Positions 7,015-12,951 of a DNA stretch of 12,951 nt are shown here, in pieces. Numbering within the stretch: the first letter of the stretch is position 1; each line of letters begins with the position of its first letter. The DNA is from Lactobacillus sp. (GTDB lineage Bacteria > Bacillota > Bacilli > Lactobacillales > Lactobacillaceae). The DNA lies in contig NZ_JAAVAU010000026.1 in NCBI RefSeq assembly GCF_014803895.1, positions 1 through 12,951 of the forward strand. Direction: 5' to 3'. A program made the position numbers and the translations under genes. A model generated the notes under the pieces. That model did no database searches. It was not told the DNA's origin and worked only from the letters and a program-made list of their open reading frames with translations.

Positions 7015-8004
7015 TTAACCATTAATTCTATTTTGTTCATCAAAAATTTGATGGATAGATTTATCGTTGTAAATATAATCAATACCTTTAGCAAGCAAGC
7101 GATCTACAGATAAACGAACCATTCTGTCTGGATATTTTTTATGCTTAATAGTATCAGTTACTACAATTTGTTCAATTGGTAATTCATTTAACACTTCAGT
7201 CGCATTTTGAGAAAGAAGTGCGTGAGTTGCTGCAACATAAACCTTCTTAGCACCTGCAGCTAAAACAGACTTAGTTGATGAAGAAACTCGGGAACCTGTA
7301 TCAATTAAGTCATCAACAATAATTACAGTCTTATCCTTAACATCACCAATCATATCATGAACTTCAGTATCATAACGTGCTCCACGTTGGTCAACAATAG
7401 CAATTGGAGCATCAAAGTAAGAACCAAAATTACGAGCAAGCTTAGCACCTGAGTGATCAGGAGAAACAATAACAACGTCATCTTCATCCTTACTTGCAAT
7501 TCCATTATCTAAGAAGTATTGAGCCAAAATTGGCATTGCATGCAAATGATCTACCGGAATATTGTAGAAACCTTGAATTTGAGAAGCATGTAAATCAACT
7601 ACAATTAAGTCATCAATATCAGTTAACTGAAGCAAGTTAGCAATTAACTTAGCTGTAATTGGTTCACGTGAACGATTCTTTGTATCAGACCGTGAGTAAG
7701 CCATATAAGGAATCACTACATTAACAGAGTGTGCTGAGGCTCTGTGTAAGGCATCCAAAACAATCATTAATTCCATAAAGTTTTCATTTACAGGATCTTG
7801 GATGGATTGAATTACGTAAACGTCACAGCCTCTAACAGTTTCTGTAATATTAACCTGAATTTCACCATCACTAAAGTGTTGTACAGCAGTTTCAAGCAAT
7901 GGTGTATCTAATGCACTCGCAATTCTTTCCGCTAAAGCTTGGTTACCACCAAGACCAATCAACTTCATTGGGTGCAGCATTTGATGTAATTCTTCTTTAT
8001 TCAT
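7015..8004 (-). CDS. prs: Ribose-phosphate pyrophosphokinase paralog (PRPP synthetase)
   Basis: 329 residues. The fold and most signatures of class I PRPP synthetase are present: FSDGE (44-48), SREPITAKL (112-120), the VDLHA histidine (His139), SPDH (181-184) and the PRPP-loop VDDLIDTG (230-237). The family makes 5-phosphoribosyl diphosphate from ribose 5-phosphate and ATP for nucleotide, histidine and tryptophan synthesis. Several normally fixed places differ from the Bacillus enzyme as I remember it: ARQDRK reads SRSDTK (104-109), the flexible-loop IDKRR reads VDQRG (204-208), and DTAGT reads DTGSR (235-239). Lactobacilli often carry two Prs proteins, and this looks like the divergent one; it may be a less active or regulatory subunit. 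The start has AAGGAT (8012-8017) 7 nt upstream. Single-gene unit with its own terminator. Confidence 0.9.
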   Translation of the reverse strand: MNKEELHQMLHPMKLIGLGGNQALAERIASALDTPLLETAVQHFSDGEIQVNITETVRGCDVYVIQSIQDPVNENFMELMIVLDALHRASAHSVNVVIPYMAYSRSDTKNRSREPITAKLIANLLQLTDIDDLIVVDLHASQIQGFYNIPVDHLHAMPILAQYFLDNGIASKDEDDVVIVSPDHSGAKLARNFGSYFDAPIAIVDQRGARYDTEVHDMIGDVKDKTVIIVDDLIDTGSRVSSSTKSVLAAGAKKVYVAATHALLSQNATEVLNELPIEQIVVTDTIKHKKYPDRMVRLSVDRLLAKGIDYIYNDKSIHQIFDEQNRING

Positions 8005-8039
8005 TATTCCTATCCTTCTTTGAAATTACCTATTCATCT

Positions 8040-8068
8040 AGTTTAATTATAACTAAAAAACAGTCCAA
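8040..8068 (-). promoter_or_regulatory. Possible prs promoter region
   Basis: On the minus strand TTGGAC (8063-8068) lies 17 nt from TAAACT (8040-8045). A perfect TATAAT at 8046-8051 overlaps this spacer but has no -35 at the right distance. Which -10 is used is not clear. Confidence 0.35.
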
Positions 8069-8073
8069 ATAAA

Positions 8074-8096
8074 AAGACAAGTTAACTGCTTGCCTT
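8074..8096 (-). terminator. Terminator of the small alpha/beta hydrolase gene
   Basis: On the minus strand AAGGCAAG and CTTGTCTT form an 8-bp stem (one G-U pair) around a 7-nt loop, followed by TTTTTATTT. It is 22 nt past the hydrolase stop codon and upstream of prs, so it separates the two genes. Confidence 0.75.
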
Positions 8097-8117
8097 CTTT
8101 TTTTGAAATTTAATTGA

Positions 8118-8774
8118 TTATTTACAAAATTCCTTAATTAAATCTAGCATCTTTAGACTATGAATTACGTAGCTCGTATGATTTTGACGTGGCATAACAA
8201 CTAACCGACAATTAGGAAGAATCTCACTGTACCACCTAACATGCTCTATTTTAACCCAGTCCTTCTCCCCAACTACACAAAGAGTGGGCGTGTTAATCTT
8301 AGCTAGTCTTTGTGGAGGAATTTTAGTTTCTCTCATGGCAACTCTACTATCTCGATCTCCCTTAAAGAAACGCTTAAAAGTATCTGAAGCAATATGAGTA
8401 GCACTAACACCATTACCATTTACATAAGTTCCCGCAATCACTAATTTATCAACTAAATTAGGGTATTTGCTGGCAATCCATAATCCATCTACTCCACCAG
8501 CACCATAACCTAAAATATATGGTTTCTCCAAGCCTAACTTTCTTATAAAGGCCACCATATCTTCGACGTCAGTTTGGTAATGTTCACTTGGCTCGCCTCC
8601 TGACAAGCCATGGCCACGTAAATCAGGAACGTAGATGGTGTAATACAGGGACAAAGGGGAAATTAATTTATCGAAAACAGCCCCATCTTGATGATGACCA
8701 TGTAATAAAATTAGAGGATGTCCGTGACCTAGTTTTTGATAGTAAAGTTCGACTCCATTAACAGTTAATTTCAT
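8118..8774 (-). CDS. Small alpha/beta hydrolase-fold protein lacking the nucleophile serine
   Basis: 218 residues. The alpha/beta hydrolase fold is clear: strand plus oxyanion-hole HGHHQDG (25-31), the PDLRGHGLS motif (50-58), a nucleophile elbow, a late acid in GEKDW (Asp172) and a C-terminal His in QNHTS (His199). At the elbow, where the family reads G-x-S-x-G-G, this protein reads GYGAGG (89-94): residue 91 is Gly, coded by GGT at 8504-8502. The catalytic serine is thus replaced while the acid and histidine remain. It is also shorter than the usual 250-280 residues, with a reduced lid (about 115-155). It may be a non-hydrolytic or binding protein, or an enzyme of the cofactor-free lyase or dioxygenase kind; no substrate can be named. 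AAAGGA lies 6 nt before the ATG. Divergent from the 72-codon gene. Confidence 0.88.
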   Translation of the reverse strand: MKLTVNGVELYYQKLGHGHPLILLHGHHQDGAVFDKLISPLSLYYTIYVPDLRGHGLSGGEPSEHYQTDVEDMVAFIRKLGLEKPYILGYGAGGVDGLWIASKYPNLVDKLVIAGTYVNGNGVSATHIASDTFKRFFKGDRDSRVAMRETKIPPQRLAKINTPTLCVVGEKDWVKIEHVRWYSEILPNCRLVVMPRQNHTSYVIHSLKMLDLIKEFCK

Positions 8775-8816
8775 AAAAAATCCTTTATAAGCTAAAAATT
8801 AGAGACTAACACCTAA

Positions 8817-8857
8817 ACTTGATAAAATATAGATAATAATACAATCAAGTAAAGGAG
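8817..8857 (+). promoter_or_regulatory. Promoter region of the 72-codon gene with inverted repeat
   Basis: TTGATA (8819-8824) and TACAAT (8840-8845) are good -35 and -10 matches but with a short 15-nt spacer. Both elements lie at or inside the perfect 7-bp inverted repeat ACTTGAT (8817-8823) / ATCAAGT (8844-8850). A strong AAAGGAG site (8851-8857) follows, 10 nt before the ATG at 8868. Confidence 0.45.
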
Positions 8858-8867
8858 ATGTGTATAA

Positions 8868-9086
8868 ATGAACAATGAAGCAGTATTCTTCAATCCTGGT
8901 GATGCAATTGCCTCCTCACATGATTTCAAAGAAGCTCGCCGTAGTGCACAAATTTTTAAAGCTGAAAAACCAACTTCTAAGCAAATTGTTATTGCTCAAA
9001 GTGCAACTAACGGTATCTATGCTATTTATTATGCTGACAGTGCTAGAAATGAAGGTTCACCTTATCACATCAAAGATAAGCTCTAA
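8868..9086 (+). CDS. Small conserved-looking protein of unknown function
   Basis: 72 residues, no signal peptide or membrane segment; I do not recognise it. The middle (about 22-60) has the alternating pattern of a small alpha/beta fold: a basic helix (DFKEARRSAQIF), then strands around KQIVIAQS and GIYAIYYAD. It is supported as a real gene by a strong AAAGGAG ribosome binding site, a plausible promoter and a hairpin-plus-T-run shortly after its stop. An overlapping frame starting at 8875 has no ribosome binding site of its own and reads like a shadow. The stop codon overlaps the stop of the convergent glycosyltransferase gene by 4 nt. Function cannot be inferred from the neighbours. Confidence 0.75.
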   Translation: MNNEAVFFNPGDAIASSHDFKEARRSAQIFKAEKPTSKQIVIAQSATNGIYAIYYADSARNEGSPYHIKDKL

Positions 9087-9913
9087 TCTTTAATATTTAA
9101 ATCATTCAAGGATGCCTTATGAGCACCCTTTTTCTTTAATAGTTTATTCTTACTTTTTTCTGTCATTAGGCTCTTAATAATCTGACTCCAAACACGATAA
9201 TTAGCTCTAAAATTATCAGGAATTTTCTTAGGATTCAAATCATGAACCATGCTATCAGAACGTTGCCAATAATGATAATAAGGATCTGAATTAAAGTACA
9301 CGCCATCAGTTAAAGAAACATATTTTACGTTAAAAATTTGATCTTCCATGAAAGCTAAATCTTCTACAAAACGCATTTTATATTTTCTAATCAAGTCTAT
9401 TTTGTAACCCTTATTCCAAGTATAGCCTTTAACTGGTGATCCAAAGACATTAGTCATTAACATATAAGTTTCACGTTTAGAAAGCAAACCTTTTCCTTTT
9501 TTTTCACCTACGGGATGACTTGCAGACCTTTTAGGGGAATCAATCCAAAATCCACATGAAACCATATCAACTTGTGGATACTTCTCAAAAGCGTGCACAA
9601 AAAAAGCTGTATAACCTGGATCCACCCAATCATCACCATCATGAAAAGTAAAATATGGTGTATCTACATTATCCATCCCCACATTGCGAGCATCAGAAAG
9701 TCCACCGTTCTTTTTATTAATAATTTTAAAAAAGGAAAAGCGTGTACGATAAGACTCTGCTATTTCCCGGGTATTATCTTTTGAGCCATCATTGACTATC
9801 AAAAGTTTAAAATTTTTGTCATCTTGCTTAGCCAGAGCTTCTAAAGCACGACCAAGATATTTTTCCATGTTATAAACCGGCATAATAACGGTTAAAAGTG
9901 GCTGGCGTAACAC
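9083..9913 (-). CDS. Family 2 glycosyltransferase
   Basis: 276 residues. A GT-A fold of family GT2 is clear: the start PLLTVIMPVYNMEKYL leads to the nucleotide-binding VNDGS (40-44), then NGGLSDARNVG (69-79) and the metal-binding HDGDDW (91-96). FMEDQIF (188-194) fits the catalytic-base ED motif. No membrane helix is predicted, so it is a cytoplasmic or peripheral enzyme that moves a sugar from a nucleotide donor to a glycan, lipid carrier or protein acceptor; donor and acceptor are not readable. The start is GTG at 9913, chosen because AAAAGGAGGA (9921-9930) lies 7 nt upstream. It stands alone rather than in a polysaccharide cluster, so a housekeeping envelope glycan is as likely as exopolysaccharide. 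Confidence 0.92.
   Translation of the reverse strand: MLRQPLLTVIMPVYNMEKYLGRALEALAKQDDKNFKLLIVNDGSKDNTREIAESYRTRFSFFKIINKKNGGLSDARNVGMDNVDTPYFTFHDGDDWVDPGYTAFFVHAFEKYPQVDMVSCGFWIDSPKRSASHPVGEKKGKGLLSKRETYMLMTNVFGSPVKGYTWNKGYKIDLIRKYKMRFVEDLAFMEDQIFNVKYVSLTDGVYFNSDPYYHYWQRSDSMVHDLNPKKIPDNFRANYRVWSQIIKSLMTEKSKNKLLKKKGAHKASLNDLNIKD
9108..9137 (+). terminator. Terminator of the 72-codon gene, inside the glycosyltransferase coding region
   Basis: AAGGATGC (9108-9115) and GCACCCTT (9123-9130) form an 8-position stem with one A-C mismatch and a 7-nt loop, followed by TTTCTTT. It begins 22 nt after the stop codon of the small plus-strand gene and lies opposite the last codons of the convergent glycosyltransferase. 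Confidence 0.5.
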
Positions 9914-9939
9914 GAAATCGTCCTCCTTTTATTTAATAA

Positions 9940-9948
9940 ATTATAGCA
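9940..9948 (-). promoter_or_regulatory. Extended -10 promoter of the glycosyltransferase gene
   Basis: On the minus strand TGC-TATAAT is a perfect extended -10 (TATAAT at 9940-9945), with no good -35. The leader would be only about 20 nt and consist mainly of the strong AAAAGGAGGA site. Confidence 0.6.
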
Positions 9949-9988
9949 TCTTCAAACTTATTTAACTAATTTCATTGAAAATTTGGTT

Positions 9989-10023
9989 TATAATATAGCA
10001 ATATAGTTTAATTTTTATGAGGA
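9989..10023 (+). promoter_or_regulatory. -10 element and ribosome binding site of the DUF1002 gene
   Basis: TATAAT at 9989-9994 is the best -10; no convincing -35 stands at the right distance. GAGGA (10019-10023) lies 9 nt before the ATG at 10033. Confidence 0.45.
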
Positions 10024-10032
10024 TTTTAAAAA

Positions 10033-10995
10033 ATGAAAAAATTAATGACCATAATCAATACGATTATTCTCTGTTCTTTTTTGGGCTTATTTGCTTTTTC
10101 AAAAAATCAAGTTAAAGCGGCGGATGATACACCCGTAGTTACACTTGGTGACTCTTTGACTAGTTCTCAAAAACAAGGAACTTTAAAAACTTTAACTGCT
10201 CCACTCAACGGTGCTAATTATCAAACAATTACCATTGACGGGAGTGACTTAGTAAAATATTTGAATCCTTCCGGTGACAACTTCACTACTAGTTCCGGAG
10301 TTTGGTCTAGTGCAATGATTCAAAAAACTAGTTCTGGCAGTGGTATCAACGTTCATATTTTATCCTATAATGGCAAAGATAATATTACTACTATTACCTC
10401 CAATCAATATAAAAATGCAGCCTTAACTGCAGGAATTGAAGATGCAGATATTTATGTGACTTCAGCTGTCCCAATCGATGGTTCAGGTGCTTTAGCAGGT
10501 GTTTACGCCGCATATGCAAAAACTGGAGAAAAATTAAATCAAAAACAAATTAATGCTGCTCAAAATGAAATGGGAACTTTAAGTTCTATTACTACAGCAA
10601 ATAAGAATAAAGATGGTTATTCTGATGCACAATTAAACAATGCTGTTGCTGGCGCCAAAGCTGAAATGGCTAAGCAGGGACAAAATATTTCTAATAGTAA
10701 AATTCGTGATATTGTAAACAACCAAATTAATATTAACCACTTAGGCGACACAATCACAAATAATCAGAAACAGCAAATTGTTAATATGTTAGTTGAAATC
10801 AAAAATTCAGGTGCTTTAAATAATAAAAATTTCCAACAACAAGCAAGCAAATTAGCAAATCAAATTCAAGCAGGAGCTAAGAATATTTTTTCTAAATTTA
10901 ATACTCCTGAAACTAGAAATTGGTTCCAAAAGTTAGTTGATTCGATTACGTCTTGGTTTAGAAGTTTGTTTGGTGGCATGATTACTTTAAGATAA
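10033..10995 (+). CDS. Secreted DUF1002 (YpuA-like) protein
   Basis: 320 residues. An N-terminal Sec signal peptide (basic start, hydrophobic core at about 7-22) is probably cut near QVKAA (residue 30). The DUF1002 signature follows: VVTLGDSLTSSQKQGTL (35-51), where the family has its conserved GxxLT..Q, and TSAVPIDGSGALAGVYAAY (143-161). Residues 165-285 are Gln/Asn-rich and helical. The protein ends in an amphipathic aromatic helix (NWFQKLVDSITSWFRSLFGG, 296-315) that could bind membrane. The cysteine in the signal peptide (C14) has no proper lipobox, so it is not an obvious lipoprotein. The family occurs in Firmicutes (YpuA in Bacillus) and has no settled biochemical role. Single-gene unit with its own promoter and a strong terminator. 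Confidence 0.9.
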   Translation: MKKLMTIINTIILCSFLGLFAFSKNQVKAADDTPVVTLGDSLTSSQKQGTLKTLTAPLNGANYQTITIDGSDLVKYLNPSGDNFTTSSGVWSSAMIQKTSSGSGINVHILSYNGKDNITTITSNQYKNAALTAGIEDADIYVTSAVPIDGSGALAGVYAAYAKTGEKLNQKQINAAQNEMGTLSSITTANKNKDGYSDAQLNNAVAGAKAEMAKQGQNISNSKIRDIVNNQININHLGDTITNNQKQQIVNMLVEIKNSGALNNKNFQQQASKLANQIQAGAKNIFSKFNTPETRNWFQKLVDSITSWFRSLFGGMITLR

Positions 10996-11001
10996 CTTAA
11001 T

Positions 11002-11032
11002 AAAAAAATGAGGCTTAAGCCTCATTTTTTTT
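11002..11032. terminator. Bidirectional terminator between DUF1002 and RNase H genes
   Basis: A GC-rich core AATGAGGC / GCCTCATT around a TTAA loop extends through A7 (11002-11008) and T8 (11025-11032) runs to a stem of about 13 bp. Both strands show the hairpin plus T-run. The plus-strand T-run overlaps the stop codon of the RNase H gene (11031-11033). Confidence 0.93.
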
Positions 11033-11735
11033 AGCTATTATGTCCCGTCAATTTACCCAAACTTTTATCAACGAGGTCATTACCTCTGGTAAAGAAGTTT
11101 TTATCCATATTACCATCATGACTATGAATTTTTACAAATTTATAGTCTGAAATTTGCTGGAGCAATTCATCTACCTGCTTCCATTTTGATAAATTTTTAA
11201 CTTCACCGGTTGAATTTTTCCAACCATTTGCCTTGTAAGAATTGATATTAATTGCCCCGTTGATAGTGTACTCAGAATCAATTCCAAATAAAATCGGTTT
11301 ATTATTAAAACCAGTATTAATCAATTCTTTTAATGCTTCAATTAAAGCTGTTATTTCCATCACATTATTACTTGCACCAAAATCCTTACCTGCCGGTGCA
11401 TCAGGATGGCTTAAAAACTTCCCGGTTCCTGTTTCTTGAATAGAATATGACCAAGCAGCCGGATGGTCAGCAATTGAATTATCATTATCAATCGCCCCAC
11501 CATCAGTAAAAACAGTAATTGGGAACTCTTTTGCTAATTCTGCAATTTCTTCATCACTGTAATCATTTCCTTCTTTTTCAAGTAATAAATTGTTCCCCAT
11601 ATAGGCTTGTGCATCTGCTTTTTTCACAAACTTTTTATATTGGGAACCTGAAAAACCATTAATTTGTTTTTGGGTTTCACTCCAAGTAGTATAAATACCT
11701 GGTTTCCTACCTTTTCTTACTGCATAAAATGGCAT
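11031..11735 (-). CDS. rnhA: Ribonuclease H type 1 with N-terminal hybrid-binding (viroplasmin-like) domain
   Basis: 234 residues from the start chosen here. The N-terminal 45 residues are a hybrid-binding domain (FYAVRKGRKPGIYTTW; GFSGSQYKKF), which grips RNA/DNA hybrids. The catalytic RNase H domain spans about 72-228. The four metal-binding acids are visible: FTDGG (Asp78), VMEITAL (Glu127), GIDSEY (Asp153) and GNDLVD (Asp220). The conserved NGWKNS is also present. The enzyme cuts RNA in RNA/DNA hybrids such as R-loops and primers. A GTG four codons upstream (11747) would give 238 residues. I prefer the ATG at 11735 because AAAGTGAG stands 7 nt before it and the domain begins at once. Some readers may keep the longer form. 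Single-gene unit, divergent from the DUF915 hydrolase. Confidence 0.93.
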   Translation of the reverse strand: MPFYAVRKGRKPGIYTTWSETQKQINGFSGSQYKKFVKKADAQAYMGNNLLLEKEGNDYSDEEIAELAKEFPITVFTDGGAIDNDNSIADHPAAWSYSIQETGTGKFLSHPDAPAGKDFGASNNVMEITALIEALKELINTGFNNKPILFGIDSEYTINGAININSYKANGWKNSTGEVKNLSKWKQVDELLQQISDYKFVKIHSHDGNMDKNFFTRGNDLVDKSLGKLTGHNS

Positions 11736-11777
11736 ATTTTTACTCACTTTCTAAAATTACAAAAATGATAGAATAGA

Positions 11778-11785
11778 TTTATACT
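11778..11785. promoter_or_regulatory. Overlapping divergent -10 elements between rnhA and the DUF915 gene
   Basis: TATACT (11780-11785, plus) with ATTACA (11756-11761) 18 nt upstream is a plausible promoter for the hydrolase. On the minus strand TATAAA (11778-11783) is a possible -10 for rnhA but lacks a good -35. If both are used, the two promoters share bases and would compete. Confidence 0.35.
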
Positions 11786-11820
11786 ATTATTTTTTCTAAA
11801 TATTATAAAGGGGGTATTTT

Positions 11821-12798
11821 TTGTTTTTCAAACAAAAAAAATATAGCGAGGAAGCTGAGAAAAATCGTAAAAAATCTGATAAACAAAAAGATGAGAGTTT
11901 TGCAACGATGGTTACAATTGGCTTGCTTGCTACTTTTCCTCCTACACGATGGTTACTAAGACTTCATAAGCGTAAAATAATTGATCATGTTAACTATGAA
12001 AAAAGAAACCCCAATATAACAGAACAAATTCCAATTATTTATATCCATGGCTTTCGCGGTGGCGATTACACAACAAATGTTATGGTTCAACAAGCTGGTA
12101 AAGATAAAGGAAACTCCAAATATCTTAAAGTTACTTCAGATTTATTCGGTAATATCAAAATGGAAGGTACATGGACAGGCGATCGCCATCCCATTATTCA
12201 ATTAGTATTCAAACAACGAGTAGTAGGAATTTATGCTATTTGTTACTATTTACGCTTTACACTAAATTTTTTATCTAAAAAATTTAAATTTAATCAGTAT
12301 GATGCCGTTGCTCACTCACTTGGCGCTCCTTCATTGATTAAAACGGAAATGCAAACATATTATCGTAAACATTTCCCCCGTTTGCGTAAAGCAGCCTTAA
12401 TCGCAGGCCCATTTGATGGGGTTATGTATCTGGGGGATATTCCCAATGTTAACCAACTAAATGAAAATGGAAGACCATTATTTATGTCGACGTCTTATAT
12501 AGGAATGCTTATAAATCGTTACCGTTTTAATCCTGATATTTCAATTTTAAATATCTATGGAAATGTGCTAGATGAAACTAATACTGACCGCTTTATCTCG
12601 GTAATTTCTGCAAAATCCATTCGCTATATTCTGGCACCTATTAGTCATACTTTCCAGGAAGTAGAAATCCGCGGACCTATGGCTGAACATAGTATGATGC
12701 ATGACAATTTAATGGTAATCGATATCATAGATACTTTCTTAGGAATTAAAAAGCATAAGACAGAAAAAAAAAATAAAAATGATGATCCTATTGTATAA
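11821..12798 (+). CDS. DUF915-type alpha/beta hydrolase with N-terminal membrane-proximal segment
   Basis: 325 residues starting at TTG, behind AAAGGGGG (11807-11814) at 6 nt spacing. A very basic N-terminus (1-25) precedes a short hydrophobic segment (about 27-48) that may anchor it. The hydrolase domain has the oxyanion strand IPIIYIHGFRGG (70-81), the nucleophile elbow VAHSLGAP (163-170, Ser166), an acid in IYGNVLDETNTD (245-256) and a histidine in EHSMMHDN (289-296). This is the order seen in DUF915 proteins, which lactobacilli carry in several copies and often keep at the cell surface as putative lipases or esterases. The elbow reads AHSLGA rather than GHSMGG, a tolerated change. The charged C-terminal tail (KKHKTEKKNKNDD) has no anchor motif. 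Substrate unknown. Confidence 0.88.
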   Translation: MFFKQKKYSEEAEKNRKKSDKQKDESFATMVTIGLLATFPPTRWLLRLHKRKIIDHVNYEKRNPNITEQIPIIYIHGFRGGDYTTNVMVQQAGKDKGNSKYLKVTSDLFGNIKMEGTWTGDRHPIIQLVFKQRVVGIYAICYYLRFTLNFLSKKFKFNQYDAVAHSLGAPSLIKTEMQTYYRKHFPRLRKAALIAGPFDGVMYLGDIPNVNQLNENGRPLFMSTSYIGMLINRYRFNPDISILNIYGNVLDETNTDRFISVISAKSIRYILAPISHTFQEVEIRGPMAEHSMMHDNLMVIDIIDTFLGIKKHKTEKKNKNDDPIV

Positions 12799-12817
12799 GT
12801 CTATTTATAATATTACG

Positions 12818-12865
12818 AGCTGGTGAAAACTTGGTAATTCATTGCCGAGATGAAACCAGCTTTTG
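12818..12865 (+). terminator. Two-level hairpin after the DUF915 gene, probable weak terminator
   Basis: A perfect 7-bp outer stem AGCTGGT (12818-12824) / ACCAGCT (12855-12861) encloses a symmetric 5x5 internal loop and an inner 5-bp stem CTTGG (12830-12834) / CCGAG (12845-12849). The loop is 10 nt, and a short TTTT run follows the outer stem. It lies 20 nt past the stop codon. The internal loop is unusual for a plain terminator. Confidence 0.5.
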
Positions 12866-12898
12866 CAGTGATTTTCTATTTTAGTATATTTTTGAATT

Positions 12899-12926
12899 TG
12901 CTATAATTTTTGCGACGAGGAGGTGA
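12899..12926 (+). promoter_or_regulatory. Extended -10 promoter and strong ribosome binding site of the last gene
   Basis: TGC-TATAAT (TATAAT at 12902-12907) is a perfect extended -10 with a poor -35. GAGGAGGTGA follows at 12917-12926, 4 nt before the ATG. The leader would be under 20 nt. Confidence 0.65.
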
Positions 12927-12930
12927 AAAA

Positions 12931-12951
12931 ATGTTAGCTGGAATTAAATTA
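12931..12951 (+). CDS. Start of a gene cut off by the window end
   Basis: Only the first seven codons (MLAGIKL) are inside the window. The gene is supported by a near-perfect GAGGAGGTGA ribosome binding site and an extended -10 promoter directly upstream. Nothing can be said about the product. Confidence 0.6.

Noticed and set aside
9061..9080. Inverted repeat CTTATC/GATAAG at the end of the small gene
   Set aside because: Six base pairs inside coding sequence with no T-run on either strand; not a terminator.
8875..9093. Second open frame of 72 codons overlapping the small gene at 8868
   Set aside because: It has no ribosome binding site at its own spacing, and its composition (Leu/Lys/Ser-rich) looks like a frame shadow. 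The frame starting at 8868 has the strong AAAGGAG site.
12816..12870. Partial likeness to a T-box stem I (GAGCTGGTGAAAAC...)
   Set aside because: No antiterminator with the TGGNACC core, no specifier loop and no space for a full leader before the next gene. The next gene also has its own promoter downstream of the element.
1..12951. Search for a defence system, prophage, CRISPR array, insertion sequence or toxin-antitoxin pair
   Set aside because: No repeats with spacers, no transposase or integrase motifs, no nuclease/ATPase defence modules and no small overlapping gene pairs in one direction were seen. The gene content is ordinary lactobacillus chromosome.

Overview
The window looks like chromosomal DNA of a low-GC Gram-positive lactobacillus, most likely of the Lactobacillus acidophilus/delbrueckii group. 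The reasons are the AT-rich sequence, the AGGAGG-type ribosome binding sites, a secreted protein with a C-terminal SLAP (S-layer-type) wall-binding region, a DUF915 hydrolase, and a Ddl ligase of the tyrosine (D-Ala-D-Ala, vancomycin-susceptible) type. I cannot fix the species from sequence alone. There are no tRNA or rRNA genes, CRISPR arrays, insertion sequences or phage genes.

Layout. Positions 1-2100 hold a minus-strand pair: ddl (D-alanine-D-alanine ligase) followed 16 bp later by a MerR-like HTH/coiled-coil protein, ended by a hairpin at 45-78. Divergent from ddl is a secreted CAP-domain/SLAP protein (2176-3852). A two-way terminator (3852-3883) separates it from a minus-strand TetR regulator plus four-helix membrane protein pair (5401-3888). 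Next on the minus strand come an APC-family amino acid permease, a divergent PRPP synthetase paralog and a small alpha/beta hydrolase, each probably its own transcription unit. A 72-codon unknown gene (8868-9086, +) converges, with a 4-nt overlap, on a GT2 glycosyltransferase (9913-9083, -). A secreted DUF1002 (YpuA-like) protein (10033-10995, +) converges on a type 1 RNase H with an N-terminal hybrid-binding domain (11735-11031, -). Divergent from that is a DUF915 alpha/beta hydrolase (11821-12798, +). The first seven codons of another gene start at 12931.

How the genes fit together. This is mostly a string of one- and two-gene units with short AT-rich spacers, compact hairpin terminators and divergent promoters, not a single pathway. 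Several products act at the envelope: Ddl makes the peptidoglycan stem terminus, CAP-SLAP and the DUF1002 protein are exported, the permease and the TetR-linked protein are in the membrane, and the glycosyltransferase may modify a surface glycan. Prs and RNase H are housekeeping functions.

I found no convincing new multi-gene system. The most interesting observations are residue-level: an alpha/beta hydrolase whose nucleophile position is glycine, a PRPP synthetase paralog with changes in its catalytic loops, a RacA-like domain layout in the gene after ddl, and a TATA-palindrome beside the TetR promoter.
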